Assembly: GCF_028746185.1 (NCBI RefSeq) | Contig: NZ_JAQIVH010000052.1 | Location: 62,001-126,000, forward strand | From: Paenibacillus_E qinlingensis | Lineage (GTDB): Bacteria > Bacillota > Bacilli > Paenibacillales > NBRC-103111 | DNA: 64,000 nucleotides | Reading direction: 5' to 3' | In this document: positions 1 to 9,444 of the stretch, piece by piece | How the letters are laid out: each line of letters begins with the position of its first letter | How positions within the stretch are numbered: position 1 is the stretch's first letter | The notes under the pieces: generated by a model | What the model was told of the DNA's origin: nothing | What the model saw: only the letters and a program-made list of their open reading frames with translations | Databases searched by the model: none | Translations under genes and position numbers: made by a program

Positions 1-1365
1 CTGACAGGCGACCAGAATTACAAGATTACGGGTTTGTCAGTGACGGAGTCTACAACGGTGCTGACCATTATCCGAAAATTTGTGGATACAATTTCTTATC
101 AGTCGACAGGCATGCTGGTTGTACATGTAAGATTGAACGAGATTATTAAAATATGCGATAAAATTAAACTCGGAAGAAGTGGTTTTGTATGGATTATGGA
201 CCAAGACGGTAAGGTCGTGTATCACCCCGATAAGGAAAAGTGGGGAAAGGCCGTCAACCTGCAGAACATACCGTTGACGCAGAATGAGCCAAATGGGTAC
301 TCTGTCGTCATGATTAACGGCATCAAAAAGCTGATCCTTGCCGACCGTTCTCCTTTGACCGGGTGGACACTTGTTTCGGAAGTGCCGCTGAATGAACTGA
401 ATGGCGATCTTGTTCGCTGGCGTAATGTAACGGTTTGGGTGGGGTTGTTGCTGGTTAGCTTGGCCTTATTTTTGGTGGGAGGCTTCTCTGTGTATCTTAC
501 GCAATCGCTGTCGCATTTGCGGCGGTTGATGCGCCGAGCGGAAGAAGGGGACTTACATGTCCGTGCGCCAGAGAAACGGAACGATGAAATAGGGGGCTTA
601 AATCGAAGCTTTAATCGGATGGTTGAAGAAATCCAAAGATTGATTGGTGAGATCCAACATTCTCGGCAAAAAGAGATTGAGATGGAGCTGCGGCAACGAG
701 AATCGGCACTTCTCGTCATGCAATCCCAGATCAATCCACATTTTCTATACAATACGTTGGAAATCATAAATTCGTATGCCATTATTGAGGGAGTTAAACC
801 GATTAGTCGAATGGCAACTTCCTTAGCCGATATTTTCCGCTATAGTATCGGTCATCCACAGCAATCAGTAACACTGAAGGAGGAGCTTCGTTATATTAGC
901 ACCTACCTTGAAATTCAGCAGGAGAGATTTAAATCGCTACGCGTAGAACTAAAGATACATGATGAGGATATCCACAGCGTATTAGCGCTTCGGCTCATGA
1001 TTCAACCTCTTGTAGAAAATGCCTTCAAGCATGGTTATGAACGTCATCGAATCAAGCCTACCTATATTGGCATTATAGGAGAACATTCAGAGGAAGGTTA
1101 TTTGCTTCGGATTGTGGATGAGGGCAGAGGCATGGACAATGAGCTGAAAAATGAGTATAATCAAGCGTTTAATAGCAATGAGATTAATTCTCATAAAGAT
1201 TCGGACGTACGAACAGATGGCTCTTCGGAGTCGATCGGACTTTGGAATGTGCATCAGCGAATTCGCCTCTCCTTCGGATCGCCTTGTGGTCTTTATATTG
1301 CCAAGTCGAATGAGACGGGAACCATCATAGAACTGATGCTTAAATACACTACTGACAACAAATAA
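1..1365 (+). CDS. YesM-type sensor histidine kinase (5' partial)
   Basis: The reading frame is open from base 1, so the start lies outside the window; an internal TTG at 34 is not a convincing start. The visible part holds the end of an extracellular Cache-like sensor region, a membrane helix at about bases 430-500, a HAMP linker (about 505-640), a His_kinase domain with QINPHFLYNT (phospho-acceptor His codon at 739) and a C-terminal HATPase region with a VENAFKHG N-box and a GRGMD G-box. Family members sense extracellular sugars or envelope state and phosphorylate an AraC-type regulator. The regulator gene follows after 11 bases, then two permeases, a binding protein and an arabinofuranosidase, so a role in sensing arabinose-containing oligosaccharides is inferred. 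Confidence 0.93.
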   Translation: MTGDQNYKITGLSVTESTTVLTIIRKFVDTISYQSTGMLVVHVRLNEIIKICDKIKLGRSGFVWIMDQDGKVVYHPDKEKWGKAVNLQNIPLTQNEPNGYSVVMINGIKKLILADRSPLTGWTLVSEVPLNELNGDLVRWRNVTVWVGLLLVSLALFLVGGFSVYLTQSLSHLRRLMRRAEEGDLHVRAPEKRNDEIGGLNRSFNRMVEEIQRLIGEIQHSRQKEIEMELRQRESALLVMQSQINPHFLYNTLEIINSYAIIEGVKPISRMATSLADIFRYSIGHPQQSVTLKEELRYISTYLEIQQERFKSLRVELKIHDEDIHSVLALRLMIQPLVENAFKHGYERHRIKPTYIGIIGEHSEEGYLLRIVDEGRGMDNELKNEYNQAFNSNEINSHKDSDVRTDGSSESIGLWNVHQRIRLSFGSPCGLYIAKSNETGTIIELMLKYTTDNK

Positions 1366-1376
1366 GGAGGCCGAAC

Positions 1377-2438
1377 ATGTATAAGGTGCTCATTGTAGAC
1401 GATGAGATTATGATTAAACGCAGTTTAGCTAAGCTCATCGCCGAAAGTCCCTATGGCTTTGAAGTCATCGGTGAAGCTGATGATGGTATGGAAGCGCTAG
1501 CACTATGTGAGAAGCTGCGTCCTGATCTGCTGATTACCGATATCTCGATGCCAGTCATGGATGGGTTGGAGCTGATTCGAGAGGTACGTAGAAGGAAATG
1601 GGACATGGATACCATTATCATTTCCGGGTATGATGACTTTGCTTATGCGCAACAGGCGCTTCGGCAAGACGTTACCGACTACTTGCTCAAGCCGCTTAAA
1701 GAGGACCAGCTATACGAACTTCTTGCAAGCATCGATGGCAAATTCAAGGAAAAATATAAATTAGCTACAGGTAGAAGCCAATGGGTAAAGCAATCCAAAG
1801 CGCGAAGCGAGGCCGTATCGGAGCAACTATGGGGGTTAAACGAAGAAGAGGCACTGCGGCTTATGGGCGATATGGTTCAAAAGCTTAGGGAAGAGGGTGC
1901 TTCCAATGAGGTCGCTCGAAGTTGTACGGAAGATCTGTTGACCATGGTCGAGGTGGAACTCCAGCATCGCTCAGGCGGTGGCATGTCCGAGTTGAGCAAG
2001 CCGTTTCTGACAGGGGGGAATGACATGCCGATGGAGGGATGGCTCGCTCAAGCAAGAGGCTGCGTGCAAGCCTTGGCGGATATGGTTAGATCCTCCAGAA
2101 ATTGGGGTCAGCGTCAATCGATTGCGAAGGCGATTGAATTTATTGTTCAGAATTATGCCAATGAGGATATCTCCTTGCAGAAAGCTGCGGAGAAGTCAGG
2201 GATGTCACTGTCTTATTTCAGTCGCTGTTTTAAAGATGAACTAGGACTAAGCTTCACTGATTTCGTTATTAAGCTGCGTATGGAGAAAGTGAAGGAGTTG
2301 CTGAAGGCTCCAGGTATAAGAACCTCAGACGCCGCTCTGGCGGTTGGTTACGAGGATTATCCGCATTTTGCGAAAACATTCAAGAAGTATTCTGGCTTGT
2401 CACCCAATGAATACAAAAAAAGAGAGATTAGCTCCTAG
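1377..2438 (+). CDS. AraC-type response regulator (YesN family)
   Basis: This 353-residue regulator has an N-terminal receiver domain (about 1-120; acidic pair D8/D9, phospho-acceptor D55 in the TDISMP motif, Lys in LLKPL) and a C-terminal AraC double helix-turn-helix (about 250-350; SLSYFSRCFK and PHFAKTFKKY recognition regions, ending SGLSPNEYKK). The ATG follows an AAGGAGG site and lies 11 bases after the kinase stop, so the two form one transcription unit. Proteins of this architecture activate an adjacent sugar ABC transporter operon; the genes at 2654-9261 are the obvious targets. Exact ligand unknown. Confidence 0.93.
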   Translation: MYKVLIVDDEIMIKRSLAKLIAESPYGFEVIGEADDGMEALALCEKLRPDLLITDISMPVMDGLELIREVRRRKWDMDTIIISGYDDFAYAQQALRQDVTDYLLKPLKEDQLYELLASIDGKFKEKYKLATGRSQWVKQSKARSEAVSEQLWGLNEEEALRLMGDMVQKLREEGASNEVARSCTEDLLTMVEVELQHRSGGGMSELSKPFLTGGNDMPMEGWLAQARGCVQALADMVRSSRNWGQRQSIAKAIEFIVQNYANEDISLQKAAEKSGMSLSYFSRCFKDELGLSFTDFVIKLRMEKVKELLKAPGIRTSDAALAVGYEDYPHFAKTFKKYSGLSPNEYKKREISS

Positions 2439-2465
2439 CTAATTGTTAACTAAGCGAACCATAGG

Positions 2466-2498
2466 GGACCGTTCTTAACTGAATGGTCCTTTTCATTT
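2466..2498 (+). terminator. intrinsic terminator after the response regulator
   Basis: A 9-bp stem with one G-U pair (2466-2474 with 2481-2489), a TTAACT loop and a short T-rich tail ending the two-component operon. Confidence 0.7.
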
Positions 2499-2511
2499 GA
2501 AAACGCAACCA
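2497..2511 (+). promoter_or_regulatory. cre-like site (CcpA operator)
   Basis: TTGAAAACGCAACCA fits the published catabolite-responsive-element consensus WTGNAANCGNWNNCW at every defined position. It lies about 155 bases upstream of the permease start at 2654, between the preceding terminator and the transporter operon, which suggests carbon catabolite control of the uptake genes. Binding is inferred. A possible -10 (TACAAT, 2574-2579) follows, with no good -35. Confidence 0.5.
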
Positions 2512-2653
2512 ATTACAATATTAAAACACAACTTTCGCAAGAGATCACATGGTCTTAGCACCTTGTAACCGTATACAATAAAGTTGTAATTAAGGCAAAA
2601 TAAAAAGCCTACAGAGGGGCTAACACAAGAATACGGAGAGGAGAAATGAAGCA

Positions 2654-3616
2654 ATGAATGTCAGTGAAGAGAGAATTGGGGCAGAAGCAGCTGGGCTAAC
2701 GGCACGGCCGTCAGTGAAACCCAAGCTGTATGTCGTTAAATATTGGCAGATCTATACGATGGTACTCCCTGGACTTATTTTCTTTATTTTATTTAAATAC
2801 GTACCTTTAGCGGGCATCATCATTGCCTTTCAGGATTATAGCGTGTTCACAGGGATTTTGGGCAGCAAATTCGTCGGAATGAAACATTTTATCAATTTGT
2901 TTACGTATCCGGAGTTTCTGAGGGTGATAAAGAATACATTCTTAATTAGCATCTATCAACTTGTCATCGGATTTCCAGCTCCAATCATTCTGGCACTTCT
3001 CATGAATGAAGTAAGAAAGATCTTTTTCAAAAAAATCATACAAACCGTGTTGTACCTGCCTCACTTCTTATCATGGGTCATTATTGGGGGGCTTGTCATA
3101 AACTTCCTGTCACCGACCTCAGGCATGCTGAACGATGTGCTTCACATGATGGGCAGGGAACCGATCTTCTTCATGCAAGAGCCTAACTATTTTCGCACAA
3201 TTGTCGTGACCTCAGGGATTTGGAAAGAAGTAGGCTGGGGCACAATTATTTATCTGGCCGCACTAGCAGGCATTAACCCAGAGTTATATGAATCTGCCGA
3301 GGTGGATGGCGCGAGCAAGTGGGTGCAAGTGATCAGTATTACACTACCTTCACTACTGCCTACGATCATGGTGCTGCTCTTGCTTAGGATTGGTAACATT
3401 CTCGATCTTGGCTTTGAGCAGGTTTACATGCTGATGAATCCGCTTGTCACTTCTACAGGTGAGATTATTGATACCTATATTTATCGTATCGGCTTACTTG
3501 GTGGCCAATATAGCTATACAACGGCAATCGGGCTGTTCAAATCCGTCATAGGTTTCATTTTAGTTGTAGGAGCGAATCAGCTCAGTAAAAAAACAACCGG
3601 CAATTCGATTTATTAA
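2654..3616 (+). CDS. LplB-type ABC sugar transporter permease
   Basis: A 320-residue inner-membrane permease with about six hydrophobic helices and the EAA loop typical of binding-protein-dependent carbohydrate permeases (ESAEVDGASKWVQ near residue 216). It matches the LplB/YtcP-partner type, which in Paenibacillus works with a second permease and a large lipoprotein and usually borrows a shared MsmX-like ATPase; no ATPase gene is present here. It starts at ATG 2654 behind a GGAGAGGAG-like site and is followed 17 bases later by the second permease. Substrate is inferred to be an arabino-oligosaccharide from the downstream GH51 enzyme. Confidence 0.92.
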   Translation: MNVSEERIGAEAAGLTARPSVKPKLYVVKYWQIYTMVLPGLIFFILFKYVPLAGIIIAFQDYSVFTGILGSKFVGMKHFINLFTYPEFLRVIKNTFLISIYQLVIGFPAPIILALLMNEVRKIFFKKIIQTVLYLPHFLSWVIIGGLVINFLSPTSGMLNDVLHMMGREPIFFMQEPNYFRTIVVTSGIWKEVGWGTIIYLAALAGINPELYESAEVDGASKWVQVISITLPSLLPTIMVLLLLRIGNILDLGFEQVYMLMNPLVTSTGEIIDTYIYRIGLLGGQYSYTTAIGLFKSVIGFILVVGANQLSKKTTGNSIY

Positions 3617-3633
3617 AGGAAGGAGGCTCTTCA

Positions 3634-4506
3634 ATGACAAAAAAACCAACTTTCTCGCGAGAGGTTTTCGCTTTCCTTAACTATACGATACTTATCCTAA
3701 CAAGCTGCGCCATGCTTCTTCCATTTCTACATATCGTAGCTGGATCCTTAAGCTCAGGAACTGCGCTCTCACAAGGAAAGGTTACGATATTCCCTGTAGA
3801 TTTTACATGGATTAACTATATTGGGGTTCTTAAAAATATGGCGATTTGGAAATCCTTCGGCGTCACGACGTTGCTGACGGTCGGAGGCACTGCCTTCAAT
3901 TTGTTATTAACTTCGTTAATGGCTTACGCCTTAGCCAAAAACGAGCTTAAAGGTCGCTCCTTTATCTTGCTTCTTGTTGTTTTTACGATGATTTTTCAAG
4001 TGCCTATTATACCAGGATATCTGCTTGTAAAATCATTAGGCATGCTCAATTCGCTATGGGCACTCATTATCCCGGGGACGATCAGTGCGTTTAATTTGAT
4101 CATCATGGTTTCGTTTTTTCGCCAAATTCCCGAGAGTTTGGTGGATGCCGCCAAAATCGATGGAGCCGGCGAATATCGGACTTGGTGGAGTGTGGTGCTG
4201 CCCTTATCCATGTCTTCCCTTAGCACGGTTGGGTTATTTTACGCAGTCGGACACTGGAATGGTTACTTTAGTGCCATCATCTACATCCGGGACCCTGGGC
4301 TGTATCCCTTGCAAGTGAAATTAAGGCAGTTATTAGTCGAAGGCGATACGCAAGGCGTCGCCCAAAGCGTCAGTCTAACTTTGCAATCAGCGGAGGGCAT
4401 CAAAATGGCTACCATCATGGTCGCCACGCTTCCAATATTGTTTGTCTACCCTTTCGTCCAGAAGCATTTTATAAAAGGTGCGATGCTTGGTTCGGTGAAA
4501 GGTTAA
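3634..4506 (+). CDS. LplC/YtcP-type ABC sugar transporter permease
   Basis: A 290-residue permease of the MalG-like class with six predicted membrane helices and an EAA loop (LVDAAKIDGAGEYRTWW, about residues 169-185). The C-terminus LIKGAMLGSVKG-like sequence is typical of YtcP/LplC proteins. It has a strong AAGGAGG site and sits between the LplB-type permease and the lipoprotein gene, forming a complete membrane part of an importer lacking only its ATPase. Close in organisation to the second copy at 29751. Confidence 0.92.
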   Translation: MTKKPTFSREVFAFLNYTILILTSCAMLLPFLHIVAGSLSSGTALSQGKVTIFPVDFTWINYIGVLKNMAIWKSFGVTTLLTVGGTAFNLLLTSLMAYALAKNELKGRSFILLLVVFTMIFQVPIIPGYLLVKSLGMLNSLWALIIPGTISAFNLIIMVSFFRQIPESLVDAAKIDGAGEYRTWWSVVLPLSMSSLSTVGLFYAVGHWNGYFSAIIYIRDPGLYPLQVKLRQLLVEGDTQGVAQSVSLTLQSAEGIKMATIMVATLPILFVYPFVQKHFIKGAMLGSVKG

Positions 4507-4550
4507 TCATAGAAACAAAGACAAAAATACAAATAAAAGGAGAAGGTCAA

Positions 4551-6122
4551 ATGAACAAAAAATGGACAACGGCAGCACTAGCAGTAACAGTTGCAGGTAC
4601 GCTTGTGGGCTGCTCTTCTAACGACAGTGCAACATCAACACAAAGTCCACCGAAGAGTACAAGTGTACCAACCAAGAGTGCGACTGTTCCAGCGAAGTTT
4701 AAAGTAGGAATTGGTACCGAAGGCTTGCAGTACATCCAGGGATCTCCGAACATCAACGAGGATGAATATACGAAGAAACTTCGTGAAATTTCCAAAACAG
4801 ATGTAACACTCGAACTTATTCCACACGCTGAATTTGATCAGAAGTTAACGTTGCTCTTTGCGGGCGGAGACTTGCCGGATCTCTTGCAAACCCACGGTAT
4901 TAATAAACCGGAAGTAGCACCCGCTGTAGATACGGGAGTCATTATTCCGCTTAACGACCTGATCGACAAATATGGTCCGAACCTGAAAAAAAACATTTCA
5001 AAAGAAGCTTGGGAATTCGCAAGTGTAAGTAAAGACGGTAAAATCTACGGGATCCCTTCTGTCAACGCGACGCCAAACGGCCTCGTCATGATGGTCCGCA
5101 AGGATTGGCTGGATAAGCTGGGATTAAAGGCACCAAAAACGATAGACGAATACTTGGATATGTTGCGGGCATTCCGTGATAAGGATCCTAACGGTAATGG
5201 TAAAAAAGACGAAATTCCTTTCACCGGGCGTGAGAAGCTAGCGTTTACAGAAGCGTTCTTTGGAGCCTATGACGCAATCCCAAGCGATTGGAAGCTGGAG
5301 AATGGTCAATTAATACCTAATCTCATTCGTCCACAGATGAAGCAGGCACTGGCAACTTACCGGAAGCTGTACGAAGAAAAGCTTTTAGATAACGAGGTGT
5401 TTGTACAAAAAGGGGCTGTATGGGATGCTAAAATCAAAGCACAAGGTATCGGGGGGTTATGGATACATGCTCCGCGTCTTGCTGACAAGTGGTCAAACGA
5501 GATCAAGGCAGGATCGGCCAGTGCTCAACTTGAGATCATTCCATCCCCAATCGGTCCAGACGGCAAAGGCGGTCATAGTATTGGATCGACTGTAGGAAAT
5601 AACGTATGGGTTATTCCTAAAACGACTAAAAATCCAGAAAATATCATCAAGTTTTTGGATTGGTTCTATAGTGACGAAGCACAGAAATTCCTTACTTATG
5701 GCATTGAAGGCAAGGACTATACGATGGATGGCGGCAAAATTAAGTACAACTATCCGGCGAAGCAAGAAGACATTTACCGTGAAGAAATGCATCTAACTTG
5801 GTTACGTATGGTAGGTCCTCTTCATTTGTCGGATACAGAGTTTATGAAAAATCGTCCTGCTGGGGATTTGGTGCTTAAAGCCATAGATCTTGCTTCCAAA
5901 GAAGGCCGTAAAAATGATTCACTGGGCATGCCTTCATTACCAACCCTGCAAACGCATCCTGAACTTGGAAGAGATGGCTTGTGGTTAGAAACGGCTGCGA
6001 AAATCATTACGGGCAAGGATCCTGTAGATTCCTTCGATAAATTCGTTGAAGATTGGAAGAAGCGAGGCGGAGACCAAGCGATTAAGGAAGCAACAGATTG
6101 GTACAATAAGACTCATAAATAA
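4551..6122 (+). CDS. extracellular solute-binding lipoprotein of sugar ABC transporter
   Basis: A 523-residue family 1-type binding protein. The N-terminus has a lysine-start signal peptide with lipobox LVGC (Cys about residue 21) and a Ser/Thr-rich tether, so the mature protein is a membrane-anchored lipoprotein outside the cell. Length and features (WFYSDEAQ; a DxNGNGxxDEIPF loop resembling a calcium-binding loop near residue 215) match the large LplA/YtcQ-type proteins that deliver oligosaccharides to LplBC permeases. It is preceded by a GGAGAAGG site and followed by a long hairpin before the arabinofuranosidase gene. Confidence 0.92.
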   Translation: MNKKWTTAALAVTVAGTLVGCSSNDSATSTQSPPKSTSVPTKSATVPAKFKVGIGTEGLQYIQGSPNINEDEYTKKLREISKTDVTLELIPHAEFDQKLTLLFAGGDLPDLLQTHGINKPEVAPAVDTGVIIPLNDLIDKYGPNLKKNISKEAWEFASVSKDGKIYGIPSVNATPNGLVMMVRKDWLDKLGLKAPKTIDEYLDMLRAFRDKDPNGNGKKDEIPFTGREKLAFTEAFFGAYDAIPSDWKLENGQLIPNLIRPQMKQALATYRKLYEEKLLDNEVFVQKGAVWDAKIKAQGIGGLWIHAPRLADKWSNEIKAGSASAQLEIIPSPIGPDGKGGHSIGSTVGNNVWVIPKTTKNPENIIKFLDWFYSDEAQKFLTYGIEGKDYTMDGGKIKYNYPAKQEDIYREEMHLTWLRMVGPLHLSDTEFMKNRPAGDLVLKAIDLASKEGRKNDSLGMPSLPTLQTHPELGRDGLWLETAAKIITGKDPVDSFDKFVEDWKKRGGDQAIKEATDWYNKTHK

Positions 6123-6136
6123 TGAGGAAATAAGCG

Positions 6137-6176
6137 TTTCATAGAAGCTGTTGTTCAATCAACGGCTTCTATGAAA
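6137..6176 (+). other. long hairpin between binding protein and GH51 genes
   Basis: A 17-bp stem with a single G-U pair (6137-6153 with 6160-6176) and TTCAAT loop. It lacks a T-tract, so it is more likely an mRNA stabilising or processing element, or a weak attenuator, than a full terminator. A hairpin also follows the binding-protein gene of the second sugar cluster (32242-32290). Confidence 0.55.
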
Positions 6177-6264
6177 TTAGATAAATAACGGAACTGAATA
6201 AGCTCCGGATCTGATGGGAGGACGTACTGTTTCATACCAAATAAATGTGGGAAAGGAAGGTCAT

Positions 6265-9261
6265 ATGATGACTGAAAATGGCATGCAAGTAAAAACGGGG
6301 GTCAGAAATTATATTTCAATAATCTTAATGGTTTCAATGATGCTTAGTGTAATTGGTGTCGGGGTAACAGGAGTCAGCGAGCCTGTCTACGCGGCTACAA
6401 CAACAGCAAGTGTTGACGTAAATGCGAATGTTACGGGTAACAAAGTCTCGCCGCTTTTGATAGGTGCATTCGTTGAAGACCTCCATAACGAAGTTGATGG
6501 GGGATTATACGCAGAGAAGGTTATTAACCGCTCATTTGAATTTAATTCTGGAGACGGGGGGACCTATAATCATCCCTTAGGAGGATGGACACAGCTTTAC
6601 CGGGATGGCGGTGCTGGAACCATTACAGTGGAAAATGCCAGCCCCCTGAACTTTGTAAATACACATTATGCGCATTTTAATGTTACTGCAGCAGGAAATG
6701 GCGTGGGATTATCCAATGGCGGGTGGTACGGAATTAGTGTAACATCGGGAGCTACTTATAATTATTCACTTTATGCCAAAAGAGGATCCAATTACAACTC
6801 ATCAATAACGGTAGGATTCGCTAATCAATCAGGTGCAGATTATGGTACGGCTACCATAAATTCTATTACTACGGATTGGGTTAAGTATACAGGCAGCATT
6901 ACGGTTAATGCCACGGATCCAAATGCCAAATTGGTCGTATTGGCGAAAGGGACGGGTGATGTCTATCTGGACTTTATTTCGGTATTTCCAAGTGTAACTT
7001 ATAAAAATCGCCCGAATGGCGTTAGAGCAGACCTGGGAGCTGCGCTTGAGGAATTGCATCCTAGTTTTCTGCGCTTTCCAGGTGGGTGCATCATCCATAG
7101 TTCTTATTACCAATATAACTGGAAGGATCAAATAGGTCCTATTGAAGGGCGTAAGGAGTACAACAACTCGCAATGGAATATGTATGAGACGACAGACCAT
7201 ATAACCAATGGTTTTGGCATGTATGAGTATCTGCAGCTAAGTGAAGATATCGGAATGGTTGCCGTACCTGTCCTTCCAGTTGGTGTCACACACCTTGCCG
7301 GTGCGCTAGACCCTAATAGTCCAGAAATGGCGCAGCTTACACAAGATGCACTGGACTTTGTAGAGTTTGCCAACGGCAGCGCTACTTCAACATGGGGGGC
7401 CAAACGTGCCGCTATGGGACATCCGGCACCGTTTAACATTCAGTACCTCAATCTGGGAAATGAGGAGCATGACAGCACGAATGCAAGAGCTGATATTACC
7501 AAAATATATAATGCTGTTCACGCAGCGTATCCTGCCCTCAAACTGATTGTAACGGCAAGTGACTCTCACTCCCTCTATAACTTTAGCACGAATTTAGGAG
7601 CGTGGGGTGTGGATGACCACTATTATTTTACTCAAGGTAGTCTTGGATGGATCGAGTTCATTAATGGCTATGACCGTTCCAGACCACAGGTTATGTTAGG
7701 TGAATATGGATCCAATATCAGGGATGGTAAAATAATTGATGCTCTTGATGCAGCGAAAGATAAAGCCGTATTCGAGAAAAATGGCGATATTCTAAACATG
7801 TCCGCCTTTACAGGGTTAAGGAAAGTAATGGATTTCGATAATGCGAATGTGTTTAAAACGAATTATTATCATGCTGAGAAGATGTGGAACACAAATTTGG
7901 CCGACTATAATGTGAATTTCAGACAATCAGGAGATGCCAATCTTGTGGTTGTAGCAGGCAAAGATACAGAAACCGGAGATTTAATTCTAAAGCTTATTAA
8001 TAATAGCGCCAACGTTATCAACAGTACGGTTTCAATCAATGGCATGACGAATATTTCTCCTACTGCAAATGTGACTTACTTAAAACCAAAAATTGCAGGG
8101 AATAAGGACGCTAGAGATAGTAGGTACCTAAATGGGCTTGATTACGGACTGAGTACAGATTTAAATGAAGTTGATACAGGAACAACCACGACGAGCATAA
8201 GCGGTAATCTCATCAATTATTCATCTGAAGCTTATTCCATGTCAATTATTAGAGTTCATGGTACGATTTCTTCTGACGGCAGTACGATCTATGAAACAGA
8301 AAACTTTAACGGTGGAGCTAACATCACTGCGGGTCGTACATTAACAGCTGTAGCTGAGCTCACTGGTCCAAGTAATGATCACTGGAGTAGTGCTGAGTTA
8401 CAAGCAGTGAATGAATATGTGCAATATAATAACGTGAACATTGCCACTGCTGGTACCTATAACATTAAGATTGGCGTTAAAAAAGGTCCTTCCCGAGGAA
8501 TTACCAAATTAACCATTGATGGTATCCCCAAAGGTTCACTGATTGACGCGTATAGCTCGACATTGTCCTATCAAGAGGTAGATTTGGGTACAATGACGTT
8601 AAGTGCTGGCATGCATAGCTTTAGGTTTACAGTAACGGATAAGAATTCAGCATCTACAAATTATGCGACTGCTGTCGACTATTTCAAACTTGATAAAGTG
8701 AGTACCCAATATATCGATGATGAGTTTAACAGCACGACCACAGGCAATCCGCCTTCGGGATGGGTCTTAGACACAACTGTAGGTACAGTAACAGTACAGA
8801 ATGTGCCGGATTCTTCGGATAAAAGTGTATCGATAAGTAAATCTGATACGACCCTTGGTAAAAAGACGTCCATGTATAAGACGTTTGGTCCAGTCAGTGG
8901 TACGGTTTCAGTAGAAGCAAGAGTCAGAAGAGATGCTACCACGAATTGGTGGTGTATGCCTTATATCACTAGCAGTAATGGAATTGGGGCAGAAACGCTT
9001 GCATTTGATAATGGCAATATTAAGGTGAACATCAATGGAACATGGCAAACGGTACAAACGTTTACAGCAGGAACGTGGTATGCTCTTAAATTAGTCATCA
9101 ATACGGATACAGATAAATTTGATTTGTATATCAATGGTGTTCAGAAGCTTAGTCAGGTTGCACTTAGAAGCGCTGTTACAGATATAAGCAAAATAGAATT
9201 CTATGCAGCGGATGCAAACACAGGTACTACAAATGTGGATAATGTAAAGATTTATAAGTAG
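6265..9261 (+). CDS. secreted GH51-type alpha-L-arabinofuranosidase with C-terminal binding modules
   Basis: The ATG at 6265 (with a second ATG at 6268) follows GAAAGGAAGG and begins a signal peptide cleaved near VYA-A (about residue 43), giving a 998-residue secreted protein. After a jelly-roll-like segment (about 85-240), the GH51 catalytic core is seen by FLRFPGG, by NLGNEE with the expected acid/base Glu near residue 400, and by MLGEYGS with the expected nucleophile near residue 480. A CBM6/35-like module (about 676-813, ending AVDYFKL) and a LamG-like domain (about 818-998) follow. The family removes arabinofuranosyl side chains from arabinan or arabinoxylan. Placement after the transporter genes suggests it makes the transported sugar. 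Confidence 0.88.
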   Translation: MMTENGMQVKTGVRNYISIILMVSMMLSVIGVGVTGVSEPVYAATTTASVDVNANVTGNKVSPLLIGAFVEDLHNEVDGGLYAEKVINRSFEFNSGDGGTYNHPLGGWTQLYRDGGAGTITVENASPLNFVNTHYAHFNVTAAGNGVGLSNGGWYGISVTSGATYNYSLYAKRGSNYNSSITVGFANQSGADYGTATINSITTDWVKYTGSITVNATDPNAKLVVLAKGTGDVYLDFISVFPSVTYKNRPNGVRADLGAALEELHPSFLRFPGGCIIHSSYYQYNWKDQIGPIEGRKEYNNSQWNMYETTDHITNGFGMYEYLQLSEDIGMVAVPVLPVGVTHLAGALDPNSPEMAQLTQDALDFVEFANGSATSTWGAKRAAMGHPAPFNIQYLNLGNEEHDSTNARADITKIYNAVHAAYPALKLIVTASDSHSLYNFSTNLGAWGVDDHYYFTQGSLGWIEFINGYDRSRPQVMLGEYGSNIRDGKIIDALDAAKDKAVFEKNGDILNMSAFTGLRKVMDFDNANVFKTNYYHAEKMWNTNLADYNVNFRQSGDANLVVVAGKDTETGDLILKLINNSANVINSTVSINGMTNISPTANVTYLKPKIAGNKDARDSRYLNGLDYGLSTDLNEVDTGTTTTSISGNLINYSSEAYSMSIIRVHGTISSDGSTIYETENFNGGANITAGRTLTAVAELTGPSNDHWSSAELQAVNEYVQYNNVNIATAGTYNIKIGVKKGPSRGITKLTIDGIPKGSLIDAYSSTLSYQEVDLGTMTLSAGMHSFRFTVTDKNSASTNYATAVDYFKLDKVSTQYIDDEFNSTTTGNPPSGWVLDTTVGTVTVQNVPDSSDKSVSISKSDTTLGKKTSMYKTFGPVSGTVSVEARVRRDATTNWWCMPYITSSNGIGAETLAFDNGNIKVNINGTWQTVQTFTAGTWYALKLVINTDTDKFDLYINGVQKLSQVALRSAVTDISKIEFYAADANTGTTNVDNVKIYK

Positions 9262-9290
9262 TAAATAATGTTCAGCAGGTAAGATTTATG

Positions 9291-9315
9291 CCTAGGCACT
9301 AGCCTAGGTTTTTTT
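9291..9315 (+). terminator. intrinsic terminator after GH51 gene
   Basis: Perfect 7-bp stem CCTAGGC / GCCTAGG with a 4-base loop, followed by seven T residues. It closes the first sugar cluster. Confidence 0.88.
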
Positions 9316-9362
9316 CTTTTTATAGGAGAGAACAATCTCTATGTGTTTAATCGGAATAATTA

Positions 9363-9391
9363 TTGTCAAATTTTTGGAATGATGATATTAT
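9363..9391 (+). promoter_or_regulatory. sigma-A promoter for the first DUF427 gene
   Basis: TTGTCA (9363-9368), a 17-base spacer and TATTAT (9386-9391), about 54 bases upstream of ATG 9445. It is a good housekeeping promoter match and overlaps the operator-like repeats at 9387-9413. Confidence 0.65.
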
Positions 9392-9413
9392 CTAATAGTG
9401 ATAATTAATTATC
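9387..9413. promoter_or_regulatory. operator-like inverted repeats over promoter and start site
   Basis: ATTATC (9387), GATAAT (9400) and ATTATC (9408) alternate in orientation; 9400-9413 is a perfect 14-base palindrome. The position over the -10 and start region suits a repressor. It resembles but does not fit the Fur 7-1-7 pattern, having two central bases. Binding protein unknown. Confidence 0.45.
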
Positions 9414-9444
9414 TAAATACGATACAAATTAAGGAGGTTTTACA

